Assembly (NCBI GenBank): GCA_905210875.1
Contig: CAJLYN010000113.1
Location: 1 to 6,975, forward strand
Reading direction: 5' to 3'
DNA: 6,975 nt
Source of the DNA: an uncultured Bacteroides sp.
GTDB lineage: Bacteria; Bacteroidota; Bacteroidia; Bacteroidales; UBA11471
Numbering within the stretch: position 1 is the first letter of the stretch; each line of letters opens with the position of its first letter. The notes under the pieces are model-generated. The model did not search any database. It was not told where the DNA came from and worked only from the letters and a program-made list of their open reading frames with translations. This document shows positions 1-6,768 of the stretch, one piece after another. Position numbers and translations under genes: made by a program.

Positions 1-1066
1 AAATATCGCGACTCACCTGCCGGTTACCCATGAGCCGGTCGAAGAAAGAGGGGCTGGAAAAGAAATCGGCCCGGCTGCCCGACAGCTGGAAAAACCGCAA
101 GAGATACTTCAACGACAACCCTTTGGGGGGTATCGAGTCGCGCAAGTCCTCACCATAACACAAACGGTCGCGCTGTAACGGATTCTTGTCGTAGCCCGGC
201 AAAGCCACCGGCGTAAAGGTAAACGAGCCGAATGTCGAGTCGGGATAACCTATCACCTGAAAGGGCATATACGTACCGCGCCCGACACTCACCCGCGTAG
301 CCTCGAAAAAGCAAAGCGACGGATAGAACTGTATCGACTTGTCGTTAGGCAGATTGGGCGATGGCTTCACCGGCAGGCTGTATGGGTCGCCATGCCGCCA
401 ACCACAAATCGGAACGACCTGCAAATCAAGCGCAGCAGTGCCTCCCCAGTTCTCGCCCCGAATCATTTGTGCCAACTCTCCGACCGTAAGGCCGTGCAGC
501 ACCGGCAGGGGCAGCGCACCGACAAACGAGTGCAAAGAATCTTGCAGCACCGGCCCGTCGACATAATCGCAAGGGTTGGGCCGGTCGAGTACCCACAACG
601 ACACCCCCTCCTCGGCCGACGACTGCATGAGATAATAGAGCGTGGTGATGTAGGTATAAAAGCGGGCCCCCACATCCTGTATGTCAAATATCAGCACATC
701 GACATCGGCCAACTGCTCAGGAGCAGGCTTCTTGTTCCGTCCGTAAAGCGAATAAACCGGCAAACCGGTACGGGAATCTTTTCCGTCGGAAAGAGTTTCT
801 CCCGCATCGGCCGTCCCGCGCAAACCGTGTTCGGGTGCAAAAAGGGCCACCACCTCTACCCCGCGGGCTAGCAACGTATCAACCAGATGTGTAGCGGTGC
901 CTGTCAACCGTGAGGTATGGTTGACCGCCAAGGCCACCCGTTTTCCTTCGAGAGCAGGCAACCAGATTTCGAGGCGGTCGGCTCCCACTTGTACACGAGA
1001 CTGTGCCATACCCCAATGAGACAAACACAATATACTGAAAAGCAGAATTGGAATCCGTACATTCAT
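1..1066 (-). CDS. DUF1343 / NamZ-family exo-beta-N-acetylmuramidase, secreted (partial, C-terminus beyond window)
   Basis: The frame is open from an ATG at 1066-1064 down to the left edge, giving 355 residues with no stop. Family motifs visible in order are PEHG (residues 78-81), SLYG (106-109), DIQDVGARFYTY (128-139), DRPNP (161-165), HGLTVGELA, PSPNLP and SVGRGT (260-265). These mark the DUF1343 family, whose characterised members (NamZ of Bacillus subtilis and Tannerella) remove N-acetylmuramic acid from the non-reducing end of peptidoglycan fragments. Residues 1-21 (MNVRIPILLFSILC... ending GMA) look like a type I signal peptide with cleavage before QS, so the enzyme should act in the periplasm, in cell-wall recycling or MurNAc scavenging. 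Family members are about 400 residues, so only a short C-terminal piece is missing. No muropeptide transporter or kinase gene is seen beside it. The family call is firm; the exact substrate is inferred. Confidence 0.93.
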   Translation of the reverse strand, partial: MNVRIPILLFSILCLSHWGMAQSRVQVGADRLEIWLPALEGKRVALAVNHTSRLTGTATHLVDTLLARGVEVVALFAPEHGLRGTADAGETLSDGKDSRTGLPVYSLYGRNKKPAPEQLADVDVLIFDIQDVGARFYTYITTLYYLMQSSAEEGVSLWVLDRPNPCDYVDGPVLQDSLHSFVGALPLPVLHGLTVGELAQMIRGENWGGTAALDLQVVPICGWRHGDPYSLPVKPSPNLPNDKSIQFYPSLCFFEATRVSVGRGTYMPFQVIGYPDSTFGSFTFTPVALPGYDKNPLQRDRLCYGEDLRDSIPPKGLSLKYLLRFFQLSGSRADFFSSPSFFDRLMGNRQVSRDI

Positions 1067-1188
1067 AATCGACGTTTTAGGTCATAAAGATAACGATAAA
1101 ATAGATTCCTATTCCATATCTGTCGATAAATAGGCTACATCAGGCAGATAAAACCATCGACAAACGAATCCCCATAGAAAAATTTCCC

Positions 1189-1196
1189 TATCTTTG
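1189..1196 (+). promoter_or_regulatory. Possible second -7 element (TATCTTTG)
   Basis: An exact match to the Bacteroidetes TAnnTTTG -7 element, 86 bases upstream of an identical TATCTTTG. No TTG or TTTG is found about 20 bases upstream, where the sequence reads around GAATCC, so it is weaker than the second copy and may be chance. Confidence 0.3.
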
Positions 1197-1251
1197 TTAG
1201 ACCAAGATAGGAGGAGGTTCATCATAGTCAATTTGAAAACTGTGTTTTCTC

Positions 1252-1282
1252 TTGCCTCGACCCACACCTTTTCGTATCTTTG
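1252..1282 (+). promoter_or_regulatory. Bacteroidetes-type promoter for the 1384 gene
   Basis: TTG at 1252-1254, 20 bases, then TATCTTTG at 1275-1282, which fits the primary sigma factor consensus of Bacteroidetes. Transcription should start near 1289-1290, giving a leader of roughly 95 bases before the ATG at 1384. Confidence 0.6.
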
Positions 1283-1292
1283 TAGAAAGCCA

Positions 1293-1349
1293 CGGTCGGT
1301 CTTTGGGCTCAAACGCCCGACGAGAAACACTTCGGTCTGCCCCCGACCG
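1293..1349 (+). promoter_or_regulatory. Foldable 5' leader upstream of the exported-protein gene
   Basis: CGGTCGG (1293-1299) pairs perfectly with CCGACCG (1343-1349). Inside it, GGGC (1305-1308) pairs with GCCC (1315-1318) around a six-base loop, and GAC (1319-1321) can pair with GTC (1335-1337). The arrangement lies just downstream of the predicted start of transcription and ends about 35 bases before the start codon. It could be a structured leader. It matches no riboswitch that I recognise, and the short inner stems could be chance. Confidence 0.25.
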
Positions 1350-1383
1350 CCCGGTTATATAATTGACATACGCCCATTTTCCC

Positions 1384-1872
1384 ATGAAACACACTTTCGT
1401 TCTGTCGATAATACTTCTATGCTGCCTCTCCTCGCAGGCAGCCCAACTCCGTACCGAACAACAGCCAACAGCCCGAACGGTCGGACAAACCGAAACCGTC
1501 AGCAGGCCCTCTTTTGACCAGTCCATCATGATACTCGGCTTTGAAAAACCGCTTTCGTCAAAAAAAGAGTCGCTTCTCATACAGAACCGCACCCGGGAAA
1601 CCGTCACCCGCATCGTACTGCGGCTCGTATACCGAACCCCACAGAACGAAATGCTCGACTATCGCGATGTAACAATCGACGAAGAGATTCTGCCCGGCAT
1701 GACCAAGAAAATCACCATTGACAGTTTCGACCAGAACCGGCAATATTATTACTACCTGACCCCGCCCACAGGGAAAAGCATCGAATCGAGTTATGCATTC
1801 AAAATCACATTCACCCTATTACGGTACGACATAGCCATCACTCGCCCCAATACCCCCGAAAGCGCGCAATAG
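1384..1872 (+). CDS. Small exported protein of unknown function, beta-rich
   Basis: A 162-residue protein starting at the ATG at 1384. An upstream in-frame TTG at 1363 would add seven residues in front of the signal peptide and is less likely. Residues 1-20 (MKHTFVLSIILLCCLSSQAA) form a typical signal peptide. The two cysteines do not sit in a lipobox, so a soluble periplasmic or secreted protein is expected. After a polar linker (about 21-43), residues 44-150 alternate hydrophobic and polar positions (LLIQNRT, IVLRLVYRT, KKITIDSFD, FKITFTLLRYDI), with a run of four tyrosines at 121-124. This pattern, including an LPGMTKKI stretch, recalls FxLYD-like or other Ig-like sandwich domains that compare 'bonds' between strands, but the similarity is loose. 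It has its own promoter and converges on the glycosyltransferase gene. No function can be assigned. Confidence 0.8.
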   Translation: MKHTFVLSIILLCCLSSQAAQLRTEQQPTARTVGQTETVSRPSFDQSIMILGFEKPLSSKKESLLIQNRTRETVTRIVLRLVYRTPQNEMLDYRDVTIDEEILPGMTKKITIDSFDQNRQYYYYLTPPTGKSIESSYAFKITFTLLRYDIAITRPNTPESAQ

Positions 1873-1900
1873 AGTGTCTGTCGGCTCACCTATGATACAA

Positions 1901-1935
1901 TGAGGCCCGAGGCTGTAAACCAGTCTCGGGCCTCA
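1901..1935. terminator. Bidirectional terminator hairpin between convergent genes
   Basis: The left arm TGAGGCCCGAGGCTG (1901-1915) pairs with CAGTCTCGGGCCTCA (1921-1935) around the loop TAAAC, giving 15 pairs with one G-U. It lies 28 bases past the stop of the plus-strand gene and 23 bases past the stop of the minus-strand glycosyltransferase gene. There is no long T run on either side, so the call rests on the stem strength and the convergent position. Confidence 0.8.
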
Positions 1936-1958
1936 CATATTCTCATGCGGCATTGTGC

Positions 1959-3158
1959 CTATACTTTGAGGCTACCCCAGGTATGATTCTCTTCTCTGCG
2001 ACGGTGTACCGTGATGCGATAATATAAATCGACCAACGGGCGCAAACATTCATACCCTAATATACGCAGGCCCAATACGGGCAAATCCAAGGTCCGGGCA
2101 AATCGTTTATAAAACAACATCTGCATCACCCACCGCCACAACAACAGCAACAGCGTAACGGTCCACACCAACGGGTGCCAAGGTTGTACACACCACATTG
2201 CAACTACTACTCCGTAAAAAAGATAGACCGACCATTTTTCTCCTTCAAAGAGCCATCGCCGGCTATGATGCAAATAGGGCTCGGTAAAGCCATAACGCAT
2301 ACGCCATATACGCCAAAGCGACACCGCGTCGTCGGTATGTAAGTCGATCCAACTGTCGGGCGAAATCTCTACCCGAGTATTCCGAGGTGTAGCCACCTCG
2401 TTTATAAAGAGGTCGTCATCGCCATAACGAAGATTCAATGTACGAGAAAATCCCTTATGCTCGAAAAACAGGGACTTGCGATACATCACATTGGTACCTT
2501 CACCCATATAAGGACGCCTCCGCAACGCGCACGAAAGGTAACGCAGCGAAAAGAGCAAACGGTCGTAGGCCGCATAGCGGCTCTGGTCGGGAGCCGACAT
2601 ATCAAAGCGGGTATATCCCAGCACAATGTCGACACCCTCGGAAAAACGGCTCATCATATTTCGCAGCCACCGACGGGAAGACGGTACACATGTTGCATCA
2701 ATAAGCACGACATAATCGTTGCGCACGGCCTTAAAGCCGAGCGTTATGGCCAACTTCTTGCGGCTGAGAGCACACGCATCGGCCGGCACATAGGTCGAAT
2801 ACAGACGCGAATATTGCCCGGCATAGAGGCGGAGCAGGTCGCGCGTCTCGTCGGTCGAAGCATCATCGACGACCACCACCTCAAAATCGGGATAATCCTG
2901 CGCAAAAAGCTCGGGCAGATTTTGCCGCAATGAGGCAGCATTGTCGCAGGCATATACAATCAACGACACCGGTGGCAACGAAGATTCTGCAATATCGCTG
3001 TCCTTACCGACAGCACGACTGGCACGGACGACCCGACCATAATAGGCCTTGTCGACATACAACAGCAACAACAAGAGGAGTACCGCCACCACCGCACAGA
3101 CCCCGGCAACCACATTTACCGGCTGCGAAAACGCTTGAAGAAAATATTCAAAAATCAT
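1959..3158 (-). CDS. Membrane-anchored family 2 glycosyltransferase
   Basis: A 399-residue protein. A transmembrane helix at about 17-34 (leucine-rich) is followed by a GT-A domain from about residue 62. Visible motifs are the nucleotide-binding DDASTDE (98-104), VVLIDATCVP (150-159) at the DxD position, YMGEGTNVMYRK (217-228) acceptor-region segment, and GDDDLF (246-251), the ED-type catalytic-base region. RIWRMRY (283-289) stands where processive enzymes have QxxRW. Further hydrophobic helices lie at about 311-325 and 329-349. It should use a nucleotide-sugar on the cytoplasmic side of the inner membrane. The second Asp of DxD is a Thr (DAT, 154-156), so metal binding may differ. The order of parts resembles the PgaC/IcaA-like branch of GT2 but without a clear QxxRW, so a non-processive enzyme is plausible. 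It faces away from the export genes at 3398 and shares their upstream region, which suggests but does not prove a role in the same polysaccharide. Donor and product are unknown. Confidence 0.9.
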   Translation of the reverse strand: MIFEYFLQAFSQPVNVVAGVCAVVAVLLLLLLLYVDKAYYGRVVRASRAVGKDSDIAESSLPPVSLIVYACDNAASLRQNLPELFAQDYPDFEVVVVDDASTDETRDLLRLYAGQYSRLYSTYVPADACALSRKKLAITLGFKAVRNDYVVLIDATCVPSSRRWLRNMMSRFSEGVDIVLGYTRFDMSAPDQSRYAAYDRLLFSLRYLSCALRRRPYMGEGTNVMYRKSLFFEHKGFSRTLNLRYGDDDLFINEVATPRNTRVEISPDSWIDLHTDDAVSLWRIWRMRYGFTEPYLHHSRRWLFEGEKWSVYLFYGVVVAMWCVQPWHPLVWTVTLLLLLWRWVMQMLFYKRFARTLDLPVLGLRILGYECLRPLVDLYYRITVHRRREENHTWGSLKV

Positions 3159-3177
3159 AGTCAGACTTAATACGACA

Positions 3178-3208
3178 CAAAATTAGATAATCTCGACAAG
3201 CCGCCCAA
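3178..3208 (-). promoter_or_regulatory. Bacteroidetes-type promoter for the glycosyltransferase gene
   Basis: On the minus strand, TTG (3208-3206), 20 bases, then TAATTTTG (3185-3178). Transcription would start near 3171, only about a dozen bases before the ATG at 3158, which makes a very short leader. Confidence 0.6.
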
Positions 3209-3254
3209 GTTCCAAATGGCAATTTTCTTCCATGTCTTTCTACCTACTAGTTAA

Positions 3255-3266
3255 TAAAAATTTTTA
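3255..3266. repeat. 12-bp AT palindrome between divergent promoters
   Basis: TAAAAATTTTTA is a perfect palindrome midway between the two divergent promoters. It could be a regulator site or a bendable A-tract. In AT-rich intergenic DNA it could also be chance. Confidence 0.3.
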
Positions 3267-3333
3267 CGAACAATAATACAAGACATAAAACACAACAAAT
3301 GCCCCCAAAAGTCGTTAGAAATAAAAAGTCAAT

Positions 3334-3365
3334 TTTGCAGATAAAGGTCAAAGCTACTATATTTG
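3334..3365 (+). promoter_or_regulatory. Bacteroidetes-type promoter for the export operon
   Basis: TTTG (3334-3337), 20 bases, then TATATTTG (3358-3365), a full match to the consensus. The predicted transcription start is near 3372, leaving about 25 bases before the ATG at 3398. There is no room for a long leader with an UpxY-type antitermination gene, as found before many Bacteroides capsule operons. No inverted repeats flank this promoter in a way that would mark it as invertible. Confidence 0.75.
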
Positions 3366-3397
3366 CACTCCGAATATCGTAAAAACGTTATTGCTTC

Positions 3398-4201
3398 ATG
3401 AAGAAGAAAATCTTATTCACGCTACTAATTCTCTCGGTGGCCATTTTTCATTCGTGTAAATCGTATAAAGAGATTGCCTATGTACAGGGTTTAGCATCGG
3501 GTGACACACTTGCCTTAGCAGAAAAGTATGTCACCACCATCAATACCAACGATGCCTTGCTTATTACCGTATCGGCTGCCAATCCCGAAGCTGTAGTCGC
3601 ATACAATCCGCCCGTAAGCAACACTCTTAAGCCTGAAGAGACCCAACTATCATCGAATCCTTCATTGCAAAATTACCTGGTCGACCCCGACGGATATATT
3701 GAATATCCTTCATTGGGACGCATTAAAGTTGCCGGACTCACAAGGTTTCAACTGGAACAATACATAAAAAAAGAGTTGGAGCCCTACGTTACCGATCCTA
3801 TCGTCAAAGTACAACTTCTTACCAACAACATCACCGTTCTGGGAGAAGTCAATTCACCCGGCACCTACAAAATTCCCAACGAGAGGCTTTCCTTGTTCGA
3901 GGCCTTAGGTTGTGCCAAAGACCTGACCATATACGGCCGTCGTGACAACATACTCATTACCCGAGAAGCCGCCGATGGTAAACTCGTGAGCATCCGGGTC
4001 GACCTCACCAGCCCCGATGTATTTTCCTCTCCAGGATTTTACCTGCAAAAGGGAGATGTCGTTTATGTCGAGCCTAACGAATACCGTAAATCCAACTCGA
4101 GCTACAACAGCAATAAGCAATTTAATGTCTCGATGATATCAACCATCATCAGCGGCGCATCTGTCATCGCATCGCTCATCATCGCATTATTTGTCAATTA
4201 A
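3398..4201 (+). CDS. Wza-like polysaccharide export outer-membrane lipoprotein
   Basis: A 267-residue protein. Residues 1-20 form a lipoprotein signal (MKKKILFTLLILSVAIFHSC) with the lipidated cysteine at 20. A Poly_export domain follows (about 45-140), including the LVDPDGYIEYPSLGRIKVAGLT stretch at 94-115. An SLBB domain (about 145-225) reads ITVLGEVNSPGTYKIP, then YGRRDNILITRE, and ends in GDVVYVEPN (219-227). A single hydrophobic segment at about 246-266 closes the protein, the position of the helix that forms the outer-membrane pore in E. coli Wza. The protein is shorter than E. coli Wza (379 residues), as is usual for Bacteroidetes members, which have fewer SLBB repeats. It should form the outer-membrane exit for capsule or exopolysaccharide. 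The gene is first in its operon, 23 bases ahead of the Wzc-like gene, with its own strong promoter. Confidence 0.95.
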   Translation: MKKKILFTLLILSVAIFHSCKSYKEIAYVQGLASGDTLALAEKYVTTINTNDALLITVSAANPEAVVAYNPPVSNTLKPEETQLSSNPSLQNYLVDPDGYIEYPSLGRIKVAGLTRFQLEQYIKKELEPYVTDPIVKVQLLTNNITVLGEVNSPGTYKIPNERLSLFEALGCAKDLTIYGRRDNILITREAADGKLVSIRVDLTSPDVFSSPGFYLQKGDVVYVEPNEYRKSNSSYNSNKQFNVSMISTIISGASVIASLIIALFVN

Positions 4202-4224
4202 AATAAGACCCATACGACTTATAC

Positions 4225-6543
4225 ATGGAAAACTTTAATAAAAACAGCGCATTGATAGACATCGATTTTTCGGGTCTCATCAAAAAATATCTAAAAAACT
4301 GGTACCTGTTTGTCATTTCAATTATCGTTTGCGGAGCGATAGCCTTTCTTTATGTAAAAACTAAGAAAGACATATTTTTGGTAAAAGCCGACATACTCAT
4401 CAGCTCTGAAAGCGGAGGCGAAAGTATGCAGTCGTCCATGTTGAAAAGCTTTTCATTCGGCAACCTGGTCGGAGGCGGAGGGAAAGTCGACGATGAAATA
4501 AATATCGTTTCGGCACACTCCACCCTACGGAGAGTTGCTCAGGAACTGAGTATGAACAAGCAGCACATCGTCAAACACGGTCTATTGGAGAAAGAAGATC
4601 TCTACAAAGAATACCCCGTCGAAATCTATGCCTCACCGTCGGTAGAAGACACCTTGAGCAGCACACTCCGATTCAAGGTGCGCATTGACAAGAAAGGGCA
4701 CATCGTCGTCAAACCCAATAAACCGCTCGAAGGGCAGGAAAAAGTAGAGAGCGACCACTTCCCTATGATGGTACCCACCGCATACGGCAACTTCATTCTT
4801 AACACAACCGCCACCTACACACCAGGGCAGAAACTGGCTACCGACATATCCATCTGCGGATATGACAAAGCCGCCGAAGGCATAAACTCCAACACCTTTA
4901 TTTCCATACCTGAACGTCGCTCCAACCTGGTACACCTTGAAACCCACGAAAGTGATATCGACCGTGGCAAAGACCTTCTCAATACCATCATCAGAATTTA
5001 TAACGAACGGGGTATTGTTGAAAAAAACAAAGAGGCCGACCTCAAAGCCCAATTCATTGACGATCGCATAAATCTCGTCATGCAGGAACTGACACAAGCC
5101 GAAAAACAGATTGAGGAGTATAAAAAGAAAAACAATATCACCGACATAGAGACCGAAGCCCAAATCATACTGGAACAAAATACGGCTCTGAAAGAGAAAC
5201 AAATCGAAATCGAAGCCCAAAAGCAAATGGTAGAGATTATCGAAGATTTTCTGAAAGATGAAAAAAACCGATACTCACTCATACCCTTCAATCCTACCTT
5301 GTCGGATAAATCATCGGCGACTGCCGTACAACAGTACAATGAACTGGTACTTAAACGTATGGGCATAGCCTTTTCGGCGAAAGGTGATAATAAGTCGCTG
5401 GCCATTCTCAATCAGCAAATCGATGCTTCTCGTGACAACGTCCTAAGCACCCTCAATGGCATCAAAGAAAGTTTGGGAATCTCTCAAAAGACAATCGTTG
5501 AACAAGAGAACAAATTTGAGCAACGCATAAAAAATATGCCTACACAAGAGCGAGAATATATCGACATGCAACGTCAGCAACTCATCAAGCAGGAGTTGTT
5601 CCTCTTTTTGTTGCAAAAACGGGAAGAAAATGCGCTCAACCAGTCTATGGCAACCCCTAAAAGCACTATCGTGAACGAGGCTTACCACATGAGCGAACCC
5701 ATCAGTACCCCCAAAATCATCACGCTCTTCATCGGACTCTTGATCGGAGGCATACTTCCCATCATCTATCTTTATCTTAAAGATCTGTTACGCACCAAGT
5801 TCTCAACAAGAAGTGAGCTTGAAGCTATCACATCTCTTCCTATTTTGGGTGAGATCTGTACTCACAGGCACAGCAAAGAGCACATTGTCATACGAGAAGG
5901 AGAAAACAGCTCCATCTCCGAGCTATTCAGGCTGATCCGCAACAATATACAATTCATTCTCAACAAGGAGAACGAGAAGGTCATTCTCGTTACTTCAAGC
6001 GTCAGTGGTGAAGGAAAATCGTTTATCAGCAGCAACCTAGCCATTTCGATTGCACTCCTCGGAAAACGGGTTCTGCTCATTGGTATGGACATCCGTAACC
6101 CACAATTGGGACAGAATCTTAACCTGCACAGCGCCAAAGGCCTGACCAACTATTTAGCAGATGCCCACACCTCGATCGACGATATCATTCTTCACGATGT
6201 AATACAGAAAGGGCTTGATGTCATTCTGTCTGGACCTATTCCTCCTAATCCCTCTGAACTGCTATTAAGCGATAAAGTTGACAAACTCTTTGACCAACTT
6301 CGTGAACGATACGATTACATTATCATCGACTCGGCTCCCGTAAGTATGGTAGCCGACACATTCAGTCTCGCTCGCATTGCCGACACCACCGTATATGTGT
6401 GCCGAGCCAACTACACCAAAAAGGAATACATTCGTTACGCCAACCGTATTGCAGCTGAAAAGCGACTGGGAAAAATATCTCTCGTAATCAACGGCACCGA
6501 AGCTCAACAGGGATACGGTTACGGGAAAAAGAATAAAGAATAA
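4225..6543 (+). CDS. Wzc-like polysaccharide co-polymerase / tyrosine autokinase
   Basis: A 772-residue inner-membrane protein. The parts in order are a Wzz domain (about 13-105) with a first transmembrane helix at about 27-44, a periplasmic region rich in coiled coil (about 265-345 and 415-450), a GNVR-type segment (MPTQEREYIDMQRQ, 438-451), and a second helix at about 497-518. The cytoplasmic BY-kinase domain has SELFRLIRNN (565-574), Walker A SSVSGEGKS (591-599), Walker A' VLLIGMDIRNPQ (616-627) and Walker B YDYIIIDSAP (696-705). The kinase and membrane parts are fused in one chain, as in the proteobacterial type. The C-terminal tail QQGYGYGKKNKE carries only two closely spaced tyrosines (764 and 766), against the longer clusters common in the family. 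Known members set chain length and export by cycles of tyrosine phosphorylation, working with the Wza pore made by the gene just upstream. Both are probably co-transcribed. Confidence 0.96.
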   Translation: MENFNKNSALIDIDFSGLIKKYLKNWYLFVISIIVCGAIAFLYVKTKKDIFLVKADILISSESGGESMQSSMLKSFSFGNLVGGGGKVDDEINIVSAHSTLRRVAQELSMNKQHIVKHGLLEKEDLYKEYPVEIYASPSVEDTLSSTLRFKVRIDKKGHIVVKPNKPLEGQEKVESDHFPMMVPTAYGNFILNTTATYTPGQKLATDISICGYDKAAEGINSNTFISIPERRSNLVHLETHESDIDRGKDLLNTIIRIYNERGIVEKNKEADLKAQFIDDRINLVMQELTQAEKQIEEYKKKNNITDIETEAQIILEQNTALKEKQIEIEAQKQMVEIIEDFLKDEKNRYSLIPFNPTLSDKSSATAVQQYNELVLKRMGIAFSAKGDNKSLAILNQQIDASRDNVLSTLNGIKESLGISQKTIVEQENKFEQRIKNMPTQEREYIDMQRQQLIKQELFLFLLQKREENALNQSMATPKSTIVNEAYHMSEPISTPKIITLFIGLLIGGILPIIYLYLKDLLRTKFSTRSELEAITSLPILGEICTHRHSKEHIVIREGENSSISELFRLIRNNIQFILNKENEKVILVTSSVSGEGKSFISSNLAISIALLGKRVLLIGMDIRNPQLGQNLNLHSAKGLTNYLADAHTSIDDIILHDVIQKGLDVILSGPIPPNPSELLLSDKVDKLFDQLRERYDYIIIDSAPVSMVADTFSLARIADTTVYVCRANYTKKEYIRYANRIAAEKRLGKISLVINGTEAQQGYGYGKKNKE

Positions 6544-6768
6544 ATATAAAAAACATATACAGAAAGATTAAAATTAAAAAACCAATATCGTACACTTTTC
6601 ACATTCATAGGGTATGAGTACGACTGTATCGTACTCATACCCTACAATAAAAAAGACGCAGGGCGAGAGATAACGAGATTAAATACTCTCTCCTTATATA
6701 AGAGTAAAAACCAGGAAAAGATAGAGCCTACGGATAGTCATAAACTTACATCAGATAAAATAGATAAT
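6544..6768. other. AT-rich spacer between kinase gene and recombinase gene
   Basis: 225 bases with no supported gene. It holds the 6608-6644 inverted repeat, the palindrome CTTATATAAG (6693-6702), and short pairings TACTCT (6684-6689) with AGAGTA (6701-6706) and GAGAGA (6665-6670) with TCTCTC (6687-6692). No TAnnTTTG promoter is seen before the recombinase. The recombinase frame stays open upstream to a stop at 6547-6549 but has no ATG, GTG or TTG start that I can find before 6769. Confidence 0.55.
6608..6644. repeat. Perfect 16-bp inverted repeat with 5-base spacer (terminator or recombinase site)
   Basis: TAGGGTATGAGTACGA (6608-6623) and its exact reverse complement (6629-6644) flank CTGTA. 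It starts 64 bases after the kinase stop codon. Its stem and loop sizes resemble the terminator at 1901-1935, which favours transcription termination, although neither side has a T run. Two identical inverted arms around a short spacer are also the form of tyrosine recombinase core sites, and a recombinase gene begins 125 bases further on. The sequence alone does not decide between them. Confidence 0.85.

Larger units (their letters stand above)
1067..1383. other. Intergenic region between divergent genes (317 bases)
   Basis: This gap separates the minus-strand DUF1343 gene from the plus-strand small exported-protein gene. It holds two exact TATCTTTG elements on the plus strand (1189-1196 and 1275-1282) and a foldable stretch at 1293-1349. 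No convincing promoter is visible for the DUF1343 gene: the nearest candidates are TATCTTTA (minus strand, 1092-1085) and TTCGTTTG (minus strand, 1168-1161). Each has one mismatch and no TTG at the right distance. Short open frames across this gap on both strands lack recognisable protein features and are not called. Confidence 0.6.

Noticed and set aside
392..871. Plus-strand open frame of about 160 codons
   Set aside because: It lies opposite the DUF1343 gene, whose translation carries many family motifs. The plus-strand product has no recognisable domain or exported-protein signal.
1085..1168. TATCTTTA and TTCGTTTG on the minus strand as promoter of the DUF1343 gene
   Set aside because: Each has a mismatch in the -7 element and neither has a TTG near the required 20-base distance, so no promoter was called.
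1363..1383. TTG start adding seven residues to the small exported protein
   Set aside because: The ATG at 1384 gives a standard Lys-led signal peptide. The extension would put seven unrelated residues in front of it.
1194..1613. Overlapping open frames on both strands across the 1384 gene start
   Set aside because: They span the promoter and leader and overlap the signal peptide region of the real gene, with no coherent protein features.
2457..2933. Plus-strand open frame opposite the glycosyltransferase
   Set aside because: It is a shadow of the GT2 gene, which has conserved motifs throughout this stretch.
4633..5411. Long minus-strand open frames inside the Wzc-like gene
   Set aside because: The plus strand encodes a fully consistent co-polymerase there. 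The antisense products are low-complexity Phe/Ser-rich shadows.
6550..6768. In-frame upstream extension of the recombinase as coding sequence
   Set aside because: The frame is open but has no start codon that I can see, crosses a perfect inverted repeat, and its translation resembles no arm-binding domain I recognise.
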